Below are positions 12,039 to 23,285 of a stretch of 64,000 nucleotides of DNA, one piece after another. The DNA lies in the NCBI GenBank assembly GCA_003988855.1, contig QYAI01000039.1:62001-126000 (forward strand), in the 5' to 3' direction. The position numbers and the translations under genes are program-made. Below the pieces are notes generated by a model. The model was not told where the DNA came from and did no database searches. It saw only the letters and a program-made list of their open reading frames with translations. The DNA is from Arachnopeziza araneosa (Eukaryota > Ascomycota > Leotiomycetes > Helotiales > Arachnopezizaceae). The first letter of the stretch is position 1; the number at the start of each line of letters is the position of its first letter.

Positions 12039-12740
12039 TGTTGCGACGAGTGACGAGTTGAGTGTCCGCAAGTCAAATCTCTGGATCCAGAATTTATTTT
12101 CTGCCACCACCTCGGGGTCGGGTGTTTTTCCGAGCCGGTAATCACATGACCATTCTTCCCCAAACTCGGCCGCCCGTCCGCCAGCGCCCGCCGCACGAAG
12201 CTTGTCTATACTTAATAAGGCATCAACAATCCTTCTCATCAAGCTTTGGAGTGGGGAGTGGTTATTAGCGAAATTTCACTTTTTTCCAGTCTCTCATCCG
12301 AGCTCCCCCTTCTGGCGCTAACTACCCAGCACCTTGATCAAGACCCAACCAAGATTGCCTGGCAGCAGCCTCAATAGGTACAGTACATACTCTACAAGAT
12401 AGCCAAAGCTATACTTGCTTGTATAATATCGATCGTGTTGAAGATGACAACACTGGTTGAAAAGGCAATCATGAGGACTCGTGACATCTTTGCATTCTGT
12501 GACGTCTGCTCATTGGGTAAGGTTATCTTGTGTGGCTTGGAAAGTGGTTTACACTTGGGTTTCTTGACTTCGGAGCAAATCAGGGTGGCATCTTTAATAG
12601 TCTTTTACCCCGAGGGAGCGCCATCATCTTCTTCCATTCAAATCCTAAACCTAAGCTTCGCCCGACGACACCAAGCTGCCCTACCAATACTCTCCTCTCA
12701 ACTCTTCAAGTCAGCCCTTCGAGCAATTTAGGCTCTTAAT
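12039..12740. other. Upstream region of DBP9 and flank of the HET remnant
   Basis: The first 200 bases hold the open in-frame upstream extension of DBP9. The rest has only short open frames, including 12435-12731 (+), which has no recognisable domain. It may be the decayed 5' part of the HET remnant that follows, but I cannot show this. Confidence 0.4.
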
Positions 12741-13282
12741 TTACTTCCGGGTATTAAAGATTCGGAAATATGTTGCCAGATTCTGCAAGTATCCCTGATT
12801 TCGCCCCCTCTGTACGAAGGTTTGTCTTACACCTGGGGTAACCCTAAAGGACCTGAGAACAGCATCCCATGCCGCGGTGACCCTGATAGCCTTTTCCGGA
12901 TCACCATTGATGATCATTTTCTAAATGTTGGATACAATCTCATGTGTGCGTTAAAGCAACTCCGAGTCCTAAGCTTTTACAAGCTCTTAATGTCTCAATT
13001 CATGGGGAGAAACTCTGTGTCCTCGAAAGTGGATATCTAGCACTTGTGACTGGAGATGCAAAAGAAGGAGATAAAATATTTGTTGCACAAGGAGCCTCGT
13101 TTCCTCTCGTTATTCGCCCAGTACGCTCTGAAATCAACGACAATAATTCAAACTCGGGAGGGACTGATATCCCCAGTTACACCTTTGTGGGCGGCGCGTA
13201 TGTGGATGGAATTATGGATGGACAGTTAATCGCAGCGATGGAGGAGTACAACTTTGCAGCTCAGTATATTCGTCTAATATAG
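12741..13282 (+). pseudogene. Internally deleted heterokaryon-incompatibility (HET) domain gene remnant
   Basis: HET-domain proteins trigger cell death when unlike fungal strains fuse. The first part (about 12741-12960) gives LLPGIKDSEI followed by PPLYEGLSYTWGNP, the hallmark of the HET N-terminus, then ITIDDHFLNVGYNLMCALKQLR. The frame then changes between about 12955 and 12990 and continues as the typical C-terminal tail of such proteins (GYLALVTGDAKEGDKIFVAQ, FPLVIRPV, YTFVGGAYVDGIMDGQ), ending with TAG at 13280-13282. The several hundred residues normally between these parts are missing. The start region is also damaged: the usual 'IRLL.LLPG' is split over two frames with a stop. I call it a broken gene. 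Confidence 0.8.
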
Positions 13283-13488
13283 CGAGTGAACTAAACCACG
13301 ATCCAGCAACTGGACGTCCATTGTATTTTCCATACCACTGACTTCGAATGGCGTAGGAGCTTCCTATAACTTCTGAGCCTTTCTTTACGAAACTGCTTGC
13401 TTCATATTTAGTACCACAAGATATCTAGGCGTCATAATTTCAAGCTAGTTCTTTAGCACTCTGAGCCTCCTCTTGATAGAATCAAATA
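13283..13488. other. Spacer between HET remnant and transposon
   Basis: About 200 bases with no coding signal. It ends with the TA target-site dinucleotide at 13487-13488. Confidence 0.5.
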
Positions 13489-13545
13489 AGTCCGTGCACC
13501 ACCATTCCGATCACCCCCAACCCCCCTATTACGATCACCCAAAAA
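13489..13545. repeat. Left terminal inverted repeat of pogo-type element
   Basis: Begins AGTCCGTGCACCACCATTCC and contains two copies of a CGATCACCC sub-motif. It pairs with the right end at about 14977-15031. Confidence 0.85.
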
Positions 13546-14053
13546 TAAGCGAACCCAGACTACTAAATTAATTATAATTAAATAACTACTCAATTTCAAT
13601 ACAATCTATTGTAGAATCAGAGAGACTAGCTATTTATCCACCTTCTACAATAACCGGAGCTTCCCTAGCCGCAATCCGCGCTTGATAAATTGCTTCGATA
13701 TCAGCAAACTTCGAATTTAGACTAGTTTTGACCTTCTTTCTTTTTCGAGGCTTAGCCTTCTCTAATTGCTCTTCCAAAGACTGTATTTTAAGCTTATAGC
13801 TAGCTAAAACAGTTTCTTGCTTCTCAAATTCTTTTACAATCTTCCGAAATAGGAGCCTTTGCGTCGAGAAATCAGAGTCTTGCTGCTGCTAGAACTTAGC
13901 TGCTTGGAACTTTAAATCAGTCGACTTTTTAGGTATAGACTATATAACTGAAGTATTATAGTCGTTCTGGGAGCTTTTAATTAAGCTATTTGAAGCTTGT
14001 TCAGGGGTTTGTAGAGCCTTATTGCTATTCTCTAGCAAAAGAGGACTTATAAG

Positions 14054-14501
14054 AGGTGTAAGGATTCACGATTGCACGGTCAGAACGCGTGAATGATGAA
14101 TCTGTTATTTCAAGAAGGTAAAGCTGAAGAGCAACAAGTGCTCGAAGCTTTCTACATATACTCTTCGTACGAGAGGAACAGCCAACACAGTTCCTATCGT
14201 ACGGTCTTCTTTCAATAGTCTCTGTCAATAGTCAATCAATAGTTCTATCGATAGTATTGTCGATATTTCTGAAGATCGCTCTGCTGATCTTATCCCTTCC
14301 ATTAAAGGAGTCAGCTTCAGGTGCTGCCTCAGGTGCTGCCAAGGCCCTCAGGCCTAGGTCCTGACAACCAGGTCTAACCTGTGACAAGAGGTTTAGCCAT
14401 TGATTTAGGCCAAAGGCCAGAAGCTTTCTACTCGCTCTTGATATTTTTAGCTGATAAACCTAGAGGTTGGGGAACGTGAGAGGTATGCGGAGGTAAGAAC
14501 A
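14054..14501. mobile_element. Probable nested insertion (solo-LTR-like) inside the pogo element
   Basis: About 445 bp has no similarity to transposase and interrupts the element where its catalytic domain should be. The inner sequence begins TGTAAGG (14057) and ends AAGAACA (14501), i.e. TGT...ACA ends as in fungal LTRs. A 5-bp ATAAG occurs at 14049-14053 and again at 14502-14506, which could be a target duplication, leaving three unexplained bases (AGG). No internal retroelement proteins are present. Moderate to low confidence. Confidence 0.4.
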
Positions 14502-14794
14502 ATAAGTGTACGTTGTTCTGATAGCATAAGTACATGAATTCAGTAGATACCGGTGTAAAAAAGCTTGCATCTATCGCTTTCCTAGTGGTTCGTAGTCATC
14601 TTTAAGAACTAAGAGCCTCCGAACGAATTCTCTAATTTGACCATAGGTCACTGGAACACCGAGCGATTCTTGAGTAAGAACCTATTTAGCTAAGTGATCT
14701 TCTTGCAATTTTGATTTCTCTGCTGATTTTCTGCTGCGATTGAATAGGTTTCAGTACCGAGAACGCGATCTCTGAGGGTCGAGAAGGGTACTTC

Positions 14795-14880
14795 CTACTC
14801 CTTAGCAGCTGCTCTTATAGACTTGCCATTTGCAACATCCTGATCAGCTAAAATCAAGTTGTCTTTCGTATATCGAGCCA
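14795..14880 (-). pseudogene. Transposase N-terminal exon remnant (pogo family)
   Basis: The ATG at 14880 gives MARYTKDNLILADQDVANGK and SIRAAAKE, then TAG where the family has Trp. Reading past it in the same frame gives EVPFSTLRDRVLGTE; further in-frame or shifted stops follow (AK*VLTQES, GKR*MQAF). Each of these stops replaces a conserved Trp codon by TGG to TAG, the change expected from RIP at CpA on the opposite strand. Not functional. Confidence 0.8.
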
Positions 14881-14976
14881 TAATTAGCTTAAGATTCAAA
14901 ATCCAAAGTTTAAAGCAATTCGAATTAGAATTCGATTTAATAATGAATAAAAGGCGGAGTAGCGGTCTGCAGATTC

Positions 14977-15031
14977 GGTTATCTTTGAGTGATCGGAATG
15001 GGGGGGTGATCGGAAAGGGGGTGCACGGACT
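14977..15031. repeat. Right terminal inverted repeat of pogo-type element
   Basis: Reverse complement begins AGTCCGTGCACCCCCTTTCC, matching the left end, and is followed outside by the TA duplication at 15032-15033. Confidence 0.85.
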
Positions 15032-15033
15032 TA

Positions 15034-15616
15034 TATTGTTAATTTCGAGAGTCATACTTCCCACTGCACGTATCAGAATACTTCAGACTACTCTTGAAGA
15101 GACAGCCCAATTAACAATTCAAACAGAAACTCCGTAGCTTTACAACACAACTATGTCACATCAGAACCACTGCTCTGAAAGATTGAATAGATTTTAAACC
15201 CTGTAGTTTCTTCGGCAACATCCATATCGTTAACTGTGTATGTAAAGTCCTTCTCCTGCCCACACGCTATCGTTACTAGCACCCTAGCAGTAGCTTCACT
15301 AAGAATTTAATCTAAATATTCATCACTACCTTCTTATTTCGACTGCAGGATAATCTTCAGCAAATTTTCTCATTAAGTGTGTGGTTGTTGAGACCAACAG
15401 TTCTTTGTATAGCAACATCTAATATGAAAAAGTAACGACGTATCTGCTAGGTTTGATGTGTATTAAACCTTTCCACTCCCGTACCACTTTCCATATGAAT
15501 TCCTTCTTTGAATAAATGACTCATAATGTCTGCTCTTTTGATTTGATCATATGTGAGTAATCTTGAGTCTTGGTTTATCTAAAATTCTAGACAGTATCCT
15601 AACATGGCATCCAAAT
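15034..15616. other. Intergenic, nothing recognised
   Basis: The stretch between the transposon and the 3' end of the large GTPase gene. No protein, RNA or repeat signal seen. Confidence 0.5.
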
Positions 15617-18600
15617 TCAAGCATGATCATTCCCCTCAAGCCCAGCATTCATAGTCCCAGCAACCCTCTCAATAGCTTTCATTTCTTTCGTAACAGCACT
15701 CATAACAGCACCCAATCTCTCCAAGAAGTCCCCATTCTTCGCAACGATCTTCGCCTCGGAGCCTCTCAATAGCTCAATGTTATCACTAATCTCCACCAAA
15801 ACCTTATTGATACTTAACCCAAGAGACTTGATGATACTCAATGTCAAGTCTTCAAGAGCGATGTCTACCTGGTATCGGATGTTAGGGAAGAGAATCGGTT
15901 CGTCGATTGTCCCAATAGCTTTTCTAAGACGGTTTAGACGCTGTTTAGTGATTTGAGATCCTTCTGGATTGTTAGTTTGAATACGAGCAGAGGATAGAGC
16001 CTTGATTACCTGTGATTCCGCAACAATCAGCATAGGCGGGGCTCATTTCATTAAATATGAATGAACTTTGGTGTGTTTGAGTTGCTTTGCGCTTTATCGT
16101 GCTTAAGAAACGACTATTAGCACGGTGACGGATTTTGGTTTGTTGATATGTTATACTACAAGAAGAGAAAGACTCACCGAAATCCATCTACAACACCACT
16201 TTTCGTTTGAGCAAATGTGTACTTGATTGAAGCGATTTTTGTTTTTAGAGTTTCTGCAAATAGAGGTGCGCCGTCAAATTCTTTGATCAATATCAGCTTG
16301 CGTACCAGCGACACAACCCTCATTCTGAGTGCAGCAGGTGGACTTGGAAATACCTTTGATTTGTGGGTTTAAGCTGTCCAAAGACTCCAGAATCATACTT
16401 TCCAGCTCATTTAATGTAGCCGTCGATCTTTGGGCATACTCAATCCACCAAGGTCTTATCTCGTTTACCATGGATTGAATTATTTCAAGATTAAAATCGA
16501 AGCTCACATCATGGTCTTTAAGACTTGTCCATGATCCGGACTCTTCACAGATTCTCTTGACCCGCACTTTGACTATGTTAGTAGAGAATCTTTGTTGGCT
16601 AATATTGACACGTACTAGCATTTATCTAATAAGGTTAGCGAGTTTAACGGGTCGCGGAGCACAGGCACTTACTTTAATCCATGCTTGGGATACATGTAGA
16701 GCATCTTGTGTCCATTGGCCGGCATTTTCAGCTTTATAGGTTAGTACCAATTTAGAAGCGGGAATTCAACGGAAACAAACACATGGGCTCAAGTAAAACT
16801 TCTTTTGTTGAGCGGTCTTGACTTGTCTTGGCAGCGGCAATGGATTTCAATATAGTCTAAGCAAGTCAGCTTTGATCCCTAAAGAACGCAAGGAGTAATT
16901 GGCGAGTGTATTTGTTAGGATGGATAATCATGTCGAAAGTAAACAATTTAGAGGATAGATAATATAAATGTCAAAACTGTGAGATATACTTTTTCAAGAT
17001 CATTTTTAACCGCCTCCAATAGTCTTTGGACTATAACATCATTTGGCATCGTTCCTCTTGATCCACTAGTCAACCACAACTGAACTCTTTGAACTAGATC
17101 CTTGAGTCTAACAGTCAAGAAATGGTGGGCAGTCCTAAATTGAGCCTGTGCTGGAATCCTATGACAGTGGCTCCTCAAGATTGGAATACCACTTCCCCTG
17201 ATTAGGAATTTGTGAATTTTGGAACGTCGACGATTTTGGCTGTACAAAGTATTACCGACGCAGAAGACAGATAATGGCTGGCCGCCGAATAGTTCTGCGT
17301 AGTTACTTTGCACCAGAGTGTTGATGTACTGGTTACGAGCAGTCATAAATAGATATTTGAGCCTATGGCTTGTTGTTAGCAGTGAGCTTTTCACGACACC
17401 CAATACTTACTCATCTTCAGCTTCATCTGCCCTCTGATCATTCATTTCAGCTTCCTCGACAATTTTTTCAAGCAACAAGACCCTTGCAGCGTCTGGATTA
17501 TTGCTGTCGGCGAAGAACTTTTGCTTCATCTCATCATGATCGAGATTCTGAGAGAAGTCAAAAAAGGTCTGCGCTTGTTAGCAAACGAAAGAGCATACCT
17601 CTGCCATGGTGCAGACTAGTGAGACACCCTGTGATGGTCTCATATCTTTTAGACTACCTCTCAAACTTTCTTTCAAAAGCTTTTCCACGTCATTGTTCGT
17701 GGCAACTCGATGTATATCTGCGACAACAAAGATTTCTTCACAGCGATATATGTAATCCTCTGCAGCCTTCACACGGGCATTGTTAGAGTCGTGAAAGCCT
17801 TTGAGAATTAGTTAGAGCATATTCTTGAAATTAACTCTCCATACCTGGAAGATCCGCCAGGACACATCCACTCTTCAGGACTTGTGAGCTGAGAAAGACA
17901 CTATGACTGATTAGCGTGGTCAAATTTTGAGGAGATCACCTACCGAATAACTTTGATGAAAGGCCATAGATTTGCAGTCAAGAATCGATTGATCTTTTCT
18001 TTGCACTCATTTACGGTTTTAGCGCCTCCGACCCACCCCCTCTCATCACAGTCACTAGGCCATTGCAATTCTTGGGTCCATACCGTAAGCTGCTGTTGAA
18101 TTCGTTCTTCAGCTCCATCACTGTTGTCTTTCAGATACGCCTTCGTCAACTGGTCATTAGACCCAAAAGCAGCTTTCAGAGTGTCCCATGCGAGTTCTGC
18201 TCGTTTTTCCAACCGCTGTTCATCCGGTGACTGGTCTTTTTCGTCCAATGCAGAGTTATGAAAGGAACGGTAGTTGTAAAGAAGCTCACTTAGCTGCTTA
18301 TCGATGTCTATATTTGTCATGCGATCGATTTCGATTGTGTAGTTGGCTGTATGCCATGGCTGTCGAAGTCGATATTCGGTTACTACTTTCGTGCAAGCAG
18401 CGCCAAGACCCGCCTAGATGGTAAGCCTTTGATCCAGCTTCGAAAGTTGGAGCTAACTTACTGTATCTGCGAGCTTATGTTCGTCAAGAAGGGAGTTAAT
18501 CAGGCTACTCTTTCCTATAGATATTTGATCAGTAAATAGTACCATATATTTTTTCTTACATACCAGTGCCAGAATCACCCGCAATACCGATAATACACAA

Positions 18601-19335
18601 GGAGGACGCATCAAATTGACGGAGCTCGGTTGCGCTTTTAAGTATGCTGAAGATATGTGAATTTTGTTCTTGAGCAAATTGGCAAGTTTGAAGTATGGCT
18701 TCAAGGCGTTGAGCGACCTCTTTGCCATTTTTAAGCGCTCTCTGAAAGTCGGGGTTGAAATATGGCTCATCTGGTGGCGTTTCATCATTGACATTGTACT
18801 CTGGCTTTAGAATTTGAGTAGGCAGTGACAGCTGTGGGGGTGCACTTGAAGCTCTGAGCTTAGCACCATTTGGATCAAGGCTCGCTGAAGCATGTGAAAT
18901 TAACGACTGCGTAGTGCTTAAATCAGTCAAGAGTGTAGCATTTCCTGGAATGACTTTAAAGATGTTCCCGTTACTTGCATGGGATGGTTGCCCAGGACGG
19001 CTGCTTGGCTCTGGTGTAGTATTGTAAACATTGCGGAATGTGAAGTCTGTTGAGCCTCTCTCACTCCCGAAACGGTATACCTGGGAAGAGCTATCGGGGG
19101 TGTTGAGGTTCACTTGCTTGAACGTGTCAGTTATGCTATCATATACGTCAGAGAAAGCAGGCGTTCTGGGAGTCTCGAAGCCTGGAAAGTAGTCAAGTGA
19201 ACCACGGGCTGGAGATTCGATCGTAGGAACGAGAGAATTCTGAGATTTTGGTGAGGATGCCGGCATCTTAGGGGAGAACGTTTTCGGAGTCTGAGGGGTG
19301 GCTGAAGAGGGACTCATTTGAGCTTGAAAAGTCAT
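15617..19335 (-). CDS. Large P-loop GTPase, fungal SLIP-GC/dynamin-like family (about 1000 aa, 13 exons)
   Basis: Proposed exons: 19335-18564, 18514-18462, 18413-17944, 17900-17845, 17798-17599, 17547-17411, 17362-16990, 16856-16781, 16731-16669, 16614-16354, 16280-16178, 16101-16010, 15963-15617. All phases close. Residues 1-230 are Ser/Pro-rich and probably disordered. G1 (P-loop) is GIAGDSGTGKSSLINSLL, split by the first intron inside the motif. An AGLGAACTKVVTEY segment (switch region) follows, then G3 as VLADLPGFHDSNNARVKAAE, also split by an intron. The usual G4 'TK.D' position reads VCTMAE, so the guanine-specificity lysine seems lost. The remainder is helical, as in nuclear-GTPase SLIP-GC-like proteins. 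The least certain joins are exons 5/6 and 9/10; the latter needs a weak GTGCCT donor. Family membership is fairly sure, the biological role unknown. Confidence 0.8.
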
Positions 19336-20279
19336 GCTATGACTGGTTGCTGCTTAAGCTGTTAAGAGTTTATAGACGAAAATTGTGAAGAAATGGAAGT
19401 AATGAATGTAAGCAAAAACTGGCTCTTCTAAAATTAAAATACACAAAACGCCAGATTTATAACTCATAAACCTTGAACGCTGTGTAACTCTCCGAATACC
19501 TCTGAAACAAGGCAGACAAGGCGCACGGATAATGTGGTGCTGAAAATTTCGACCGTAACTAATTAGGAAGGTAGTCTTATCTCTTTAAATTAAAAGCTGA
19601 GCAACAGAGTATCATTTCAACGCAGCTGAACTGCACAATCATATCTGCCGCTTACGGTATGGTTCAAGGGTATTTTCCCGCTAAGCCCCTTGAATGCGGG
19701 TGTACCAGAGTATCGGGACTCTTTGAAGTTTTTCGAAGTGCGTCAAAGCAGTTTTAAAATCTGTCCGACCAATATCCCCTTGTTCAGCCTGCCAGGGAAT
19801 CTTTAATAATCTTTACATCGTCCGAACGCAACGCCATGAATCACCCATTCCTGGCTCAAGTTCCATGTCAAGACATTAACCGTTTGATGAAGGAGCTAAG
19901 AATTAACATTCGGAGATTGGATATCGAGTCCTCGTGGATACCGGTCATTTGTAAGTATTTCTCATTTTAATGAAATAGCACAAGAGATCATGGAATCTGA
20001 GAGTCAGAGGGATAGAGAATTGTCAGCCTGATAAGCCATCGCTTGCCTAACTAGTCCCAATAAACCTGAGTAGAGCCAAAAGATGTCGGGTCCTCCTTTT
20101 GATCTCAGCTAATCGAATGACAAATACCCCACATCTCACTTTGGTTGAAGTTCGAAGTCGATCATTTAACAGCTAAAAAATAGCTGATAACAGAGAGTAG
20201 AATGCGTGATAATATTTTGAGCCCAAACTACAAAGTTTAAAATATTCTCTCTCATCATACAATGCTAATGGGGAATCGA
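19336..20279. other. Intergenic, upstream of the large GTPase gene
   Basis: About 0.9 kb containing the presumed promoter of the GTPase gene. A short plus-strand frame starts at about 19836 (MNHPFLAQVPCQD...) and ends in a GTAAGT donor-like site near 19951. I could not find a following exon, so no gene is called. Confidence 0.45.
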
Positions 20280-22716
20280 CTATGTAGAAGCATTTATCTC
20301 CTCATCTTCGTCGACCACCTCTTTCTTTCCTCTCCAAGAAAAGCTTTTTAAGGTGTACATCATCCTCGTCGTCTCTGTTGTTTTGACCTGCGATGACAAT
20401 TCACTTAGCTGCTGCGTTAGTAAGAGGAGAGCCGACGTATTTCGCTTACAAAATTCTTTATCCTGACGTATAACCTCAACAAATAGCTCAGATAACGTCT
20501 TATCGTTTCCGAAAACGCCGAGGTAATCTTTCACCAACCATTTCTTGGAATATGGAGATTTTGCTCCACTGTATACAAGACTATAGGCCGTAGTAAGAGC
20601 CTCGTACATGGCTTTGGACCTTTCTCTCTTTCGGATTATTTTCGCTACCAGACAATTAGCTTTCGTCAGTTTTGGACTTATGGCCTATGAAGATCCTTTG
20701 AGACATAGGAGAATGTAGCTTACAGTCAATCACGAATTTCTTGTATCGCTTGAAGGCTTCTCTGTGAAGTAGTGCTATTCGCCGCAAACAGAGTCCTAGA
20801 ATGACGGCATTTGCAGGATGACATCCGAGATCTCTGATCACAGAATCAACTATAAAAAGAATCTCTTTCTCGGTCACTTCAAACCCTTTTGCAGCGACCA
20901 GCAGAAGCTGTGAGCGTGCAACATCAGATAATCGTTTCTCGACACGAGTATCATGGATATTGAAGAGCAGTGGAGTTAGGCTATCGACATTTTCGAAGGA
21001 TGTCACTGGATGAGAATCGTATAACCAAGTACTGAGACTTACGAGACGAATTGTTAAATCTACCAGGCGATGCTATTTTTATGTTAACTTGGAATTCTTT
21101 TCCAGCGTGGGGAAGGCTAAGCTGACATGTGGAAGAACTGGCACAGCATCTCGGTATGCGAAAAGAAACTTGTCCATGATATACGGTTGAAAGTCTTGAA
21201 TCTCGGTATGATATTCGTATAAGAGGTTTCTTCCCCATTTATCGAGATCCGAGTCGTTCGGTAATGTACGGGGATCAATTGCGTAACATGCGCCTTTTGA
21301 CCTCAAGGTGGTTTTCAGACTGCAAGTCTCGTACTCTTGAACTCGAACGCTAAGTGGTTCCTTCTTTGGGAAAAGAACAATATCTATACTATTATTTTTG
21401 ACACGGTCTCCAATTACAATCGTGCGCAAAGGGCCGTGGAGTTTACTTGGTATACCACGGCATCTGCTATTTGCATCAAAAAAATCTAGTAATGGAAAGT
21501 CAGCATTGCCTCGTGTCAAATATCAGTAACTTAACCGACCTAGGATGCCTTGACGGAAGCTCAATATGCCTCCCCGAAGACAGATATGTTTTGCGATCAC
21601 GCTAGGATTCTGTGCCATTTTTTGACATGACTCACAAATCTCCTTTTTGTCGCACTATGATTAAGTGAGCATGATGTGACAGTGTAAAATTGAAGAATTG
21701 ATGACCTTTGTTTTTTTTAATGAACACCCAACACAAGAGCCGATTTCCCGAACCTCCCTGGCACTTTCTCTCTCTCGTTCAGTAAGCTGCCTTCTGTCAC
21801 TTCGTTTGAATTGTGTCTCTTGGGGACCATAGGCTTTCGTTAGCTGTGCGTGGCTAGCTGAGACATGCAGTGTCCCTGATAAAGGCTTTGCTGGTGCTAA
21901 AAGGACTGGCGGAGTCTTCTCGTGGCTGGAGCGCACCGCACTTGTCAATACTGCGCTGCTGGGATGATCAATTTTCATTTCAGCACAGGGAAAACCCGAG
22001 ATTAGTTCCGGCACCAGGCGAGTCGGAATTGAAGAGATATCGTCATAGCAGGAAGCTGAGCTCGAATTTAACGGCCATAAATGATCGACTGGTTGAGATA
22101 TGTTGGGACAATTGGCATGGTAGTCAACGTTAACTAAGGTTCCATTATGAGCGATAGGTCCCTGATCAAAAGAATTCGATAGTAGATCGTGCAATGATGG
22201 GTCGAAAGATCCGGCAGCCCACAGCATCCGGTTAGTGGTTTCATTAGACAGATGGTAACCTGGACTATACAGAGTGTTTTGAAGTCCGGGAATGTTTTTG
22301 TCGCCACGATAGCTGTCAAACTGGGGTTGGCTGAAGGAATAATTCAAATATTGCGGGGAAGATGTCAAATAATCCCAGTCCATGTTGCTTTGGAAATCTT
22401 CATTTAAAGGTTCTGCAAAGAAATCAAAAATGCTCTGTGCCTCAGAAGGAATTCCAAGGCTGTACGAGATTCCTTCCATGAGTTTTGAACTGTCGCTGTT
22501 CTCGAGGTGCTCATGGTTGCCTTGCTCCCCGTGATGGCTATTTGAACGCCATGCAATATTTTGATCTTTGAATGATCTTGGTGCCGAGCAGTTGGAGGAG
22601 CTGCTGGAATTGGTAAAATGGTCAGGGAGATTAACGGAAACCTGGGAAGAGTTTTGTGTCGGAAAAAATGACTGCAAAGGTGCCCAATCTTCCGGGCCTG
22701 AGGATTCATTCGCCAT
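20280..22716 (-). CDS. Zn2Cys6 fungal transcription factor with a central zinc cluster (about 732 aa)
   Basis: A fungal-specific DNA-binding regulator. Exons: 22716-21706, 21654-21540, 21485-21127, 21072-20724, 20644-20280, with introns of 51-79 nt, all in phase. The zinc cluster is formed across the first intron: C-VG-C-SLKKTK | C-DKKEI-C-ES-C, then a sixth Cys 14 residues later (HIC). It lies at about residues 328-362 rather than at the N-terminus; the first 320 residues are Ser/Asn/Gln-rich, resembling an activation region. The C-terminal part (WGRNLLYEYHTEIQDFQPYI, LVDLTIRL, LGCHPANAVILGLCLRRIAL) resembles the helical regulatory region of this class. The start is the ATG at 22716. An upstream mini-exon (ATG near 22840, MVNSFK, spliced at about 22766) could add about 20 residues. 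Target genes are unknown. Confidence 0.8.
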
Positions 22717-23285
22717 TGGCACAAATCCTGGAGAATCAAGTGAATGAGTGATATCTGTCTTCTATAGAATTAAAAAAGAGCCATAAATTCAGGAGAGGTT
22801 TGATGGTCGACTTTAAAAGAATTAACCATTTTGGATCCCCCGCTAATGGGGCGTTCATCTCTTGAGGTCTTTTGTCTAAAACTTAAGTCACGAGACAGCT
22901 GTCCAATACTCTCATTCCGGTGAGCGAACAATCATTCTGTCCAATGGCGTGATTCCGGTGAAGTCCACCGACCCACTTATGCATCGGCAAAACAACTATG
23001 CTCTTTATGCCTTGCGTTATCTTGCGTGGTTTTGCGAATGTTCAATCGATAAGCAATATAGAGCGAAATCATGAACTGACCAATACCGTGATCTCGATGA
23101 AGAGTTGGAAGGATAAGAGTCCTGGCAGGTGACAGGCGTACCAATTCTTTCATCACTTTCCACATGTGAATACGACGCCGAGTTTGTGACCGGAATTCGC
23201 TCATTGGTGGTTGACACTTTTGTTAAGCATCTGAATTCAATGCTGTCCTCGTTGTCCTGCCTGCTAGAATCCCGCCAGATACCTC
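22717..23285. other. Upstream region of the Zn2Cys6 gene
   Basis: Contains the possible 5' mini-exon of the regulator (about 22820-22840) and otherwise only short open frames without recognisable features. Confidence 0.4.

Larger units (their letters stand above)
13489..15031 (-). mobile_element. Degenerate Fot1/Pogo-type (Tc1-mariner) DNA transposon with TIRs and TA target duplication
   Basis: The ends are inverted copies of one another over about 55 bp. Both start AGTCCGTGCACC outward-in, followed by a repeated TCCGATCACCC sub-motif, and both are flanked by TA (13487-13488 and 15032-15033). On the minus strand the transposase N-terminus starts at about 14880 as MARYTKDNL..DVANGKSIRAAAKE (psq-type HTH). 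It is followed by VPFSTLRDRVLG and the CENP-B/Tc5 HTH stretch LTQESLGVPVTYGQIREF. The C-terminal tail is at 14050-13635: PLLLENSNKA, LEEQLEKAKPRKRKK, SKFADIEAIYQARIAAREAP. The DDE catalytic core is absent. The tail and head are separated by foreign-looking sequence. Confidence 0.9.
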
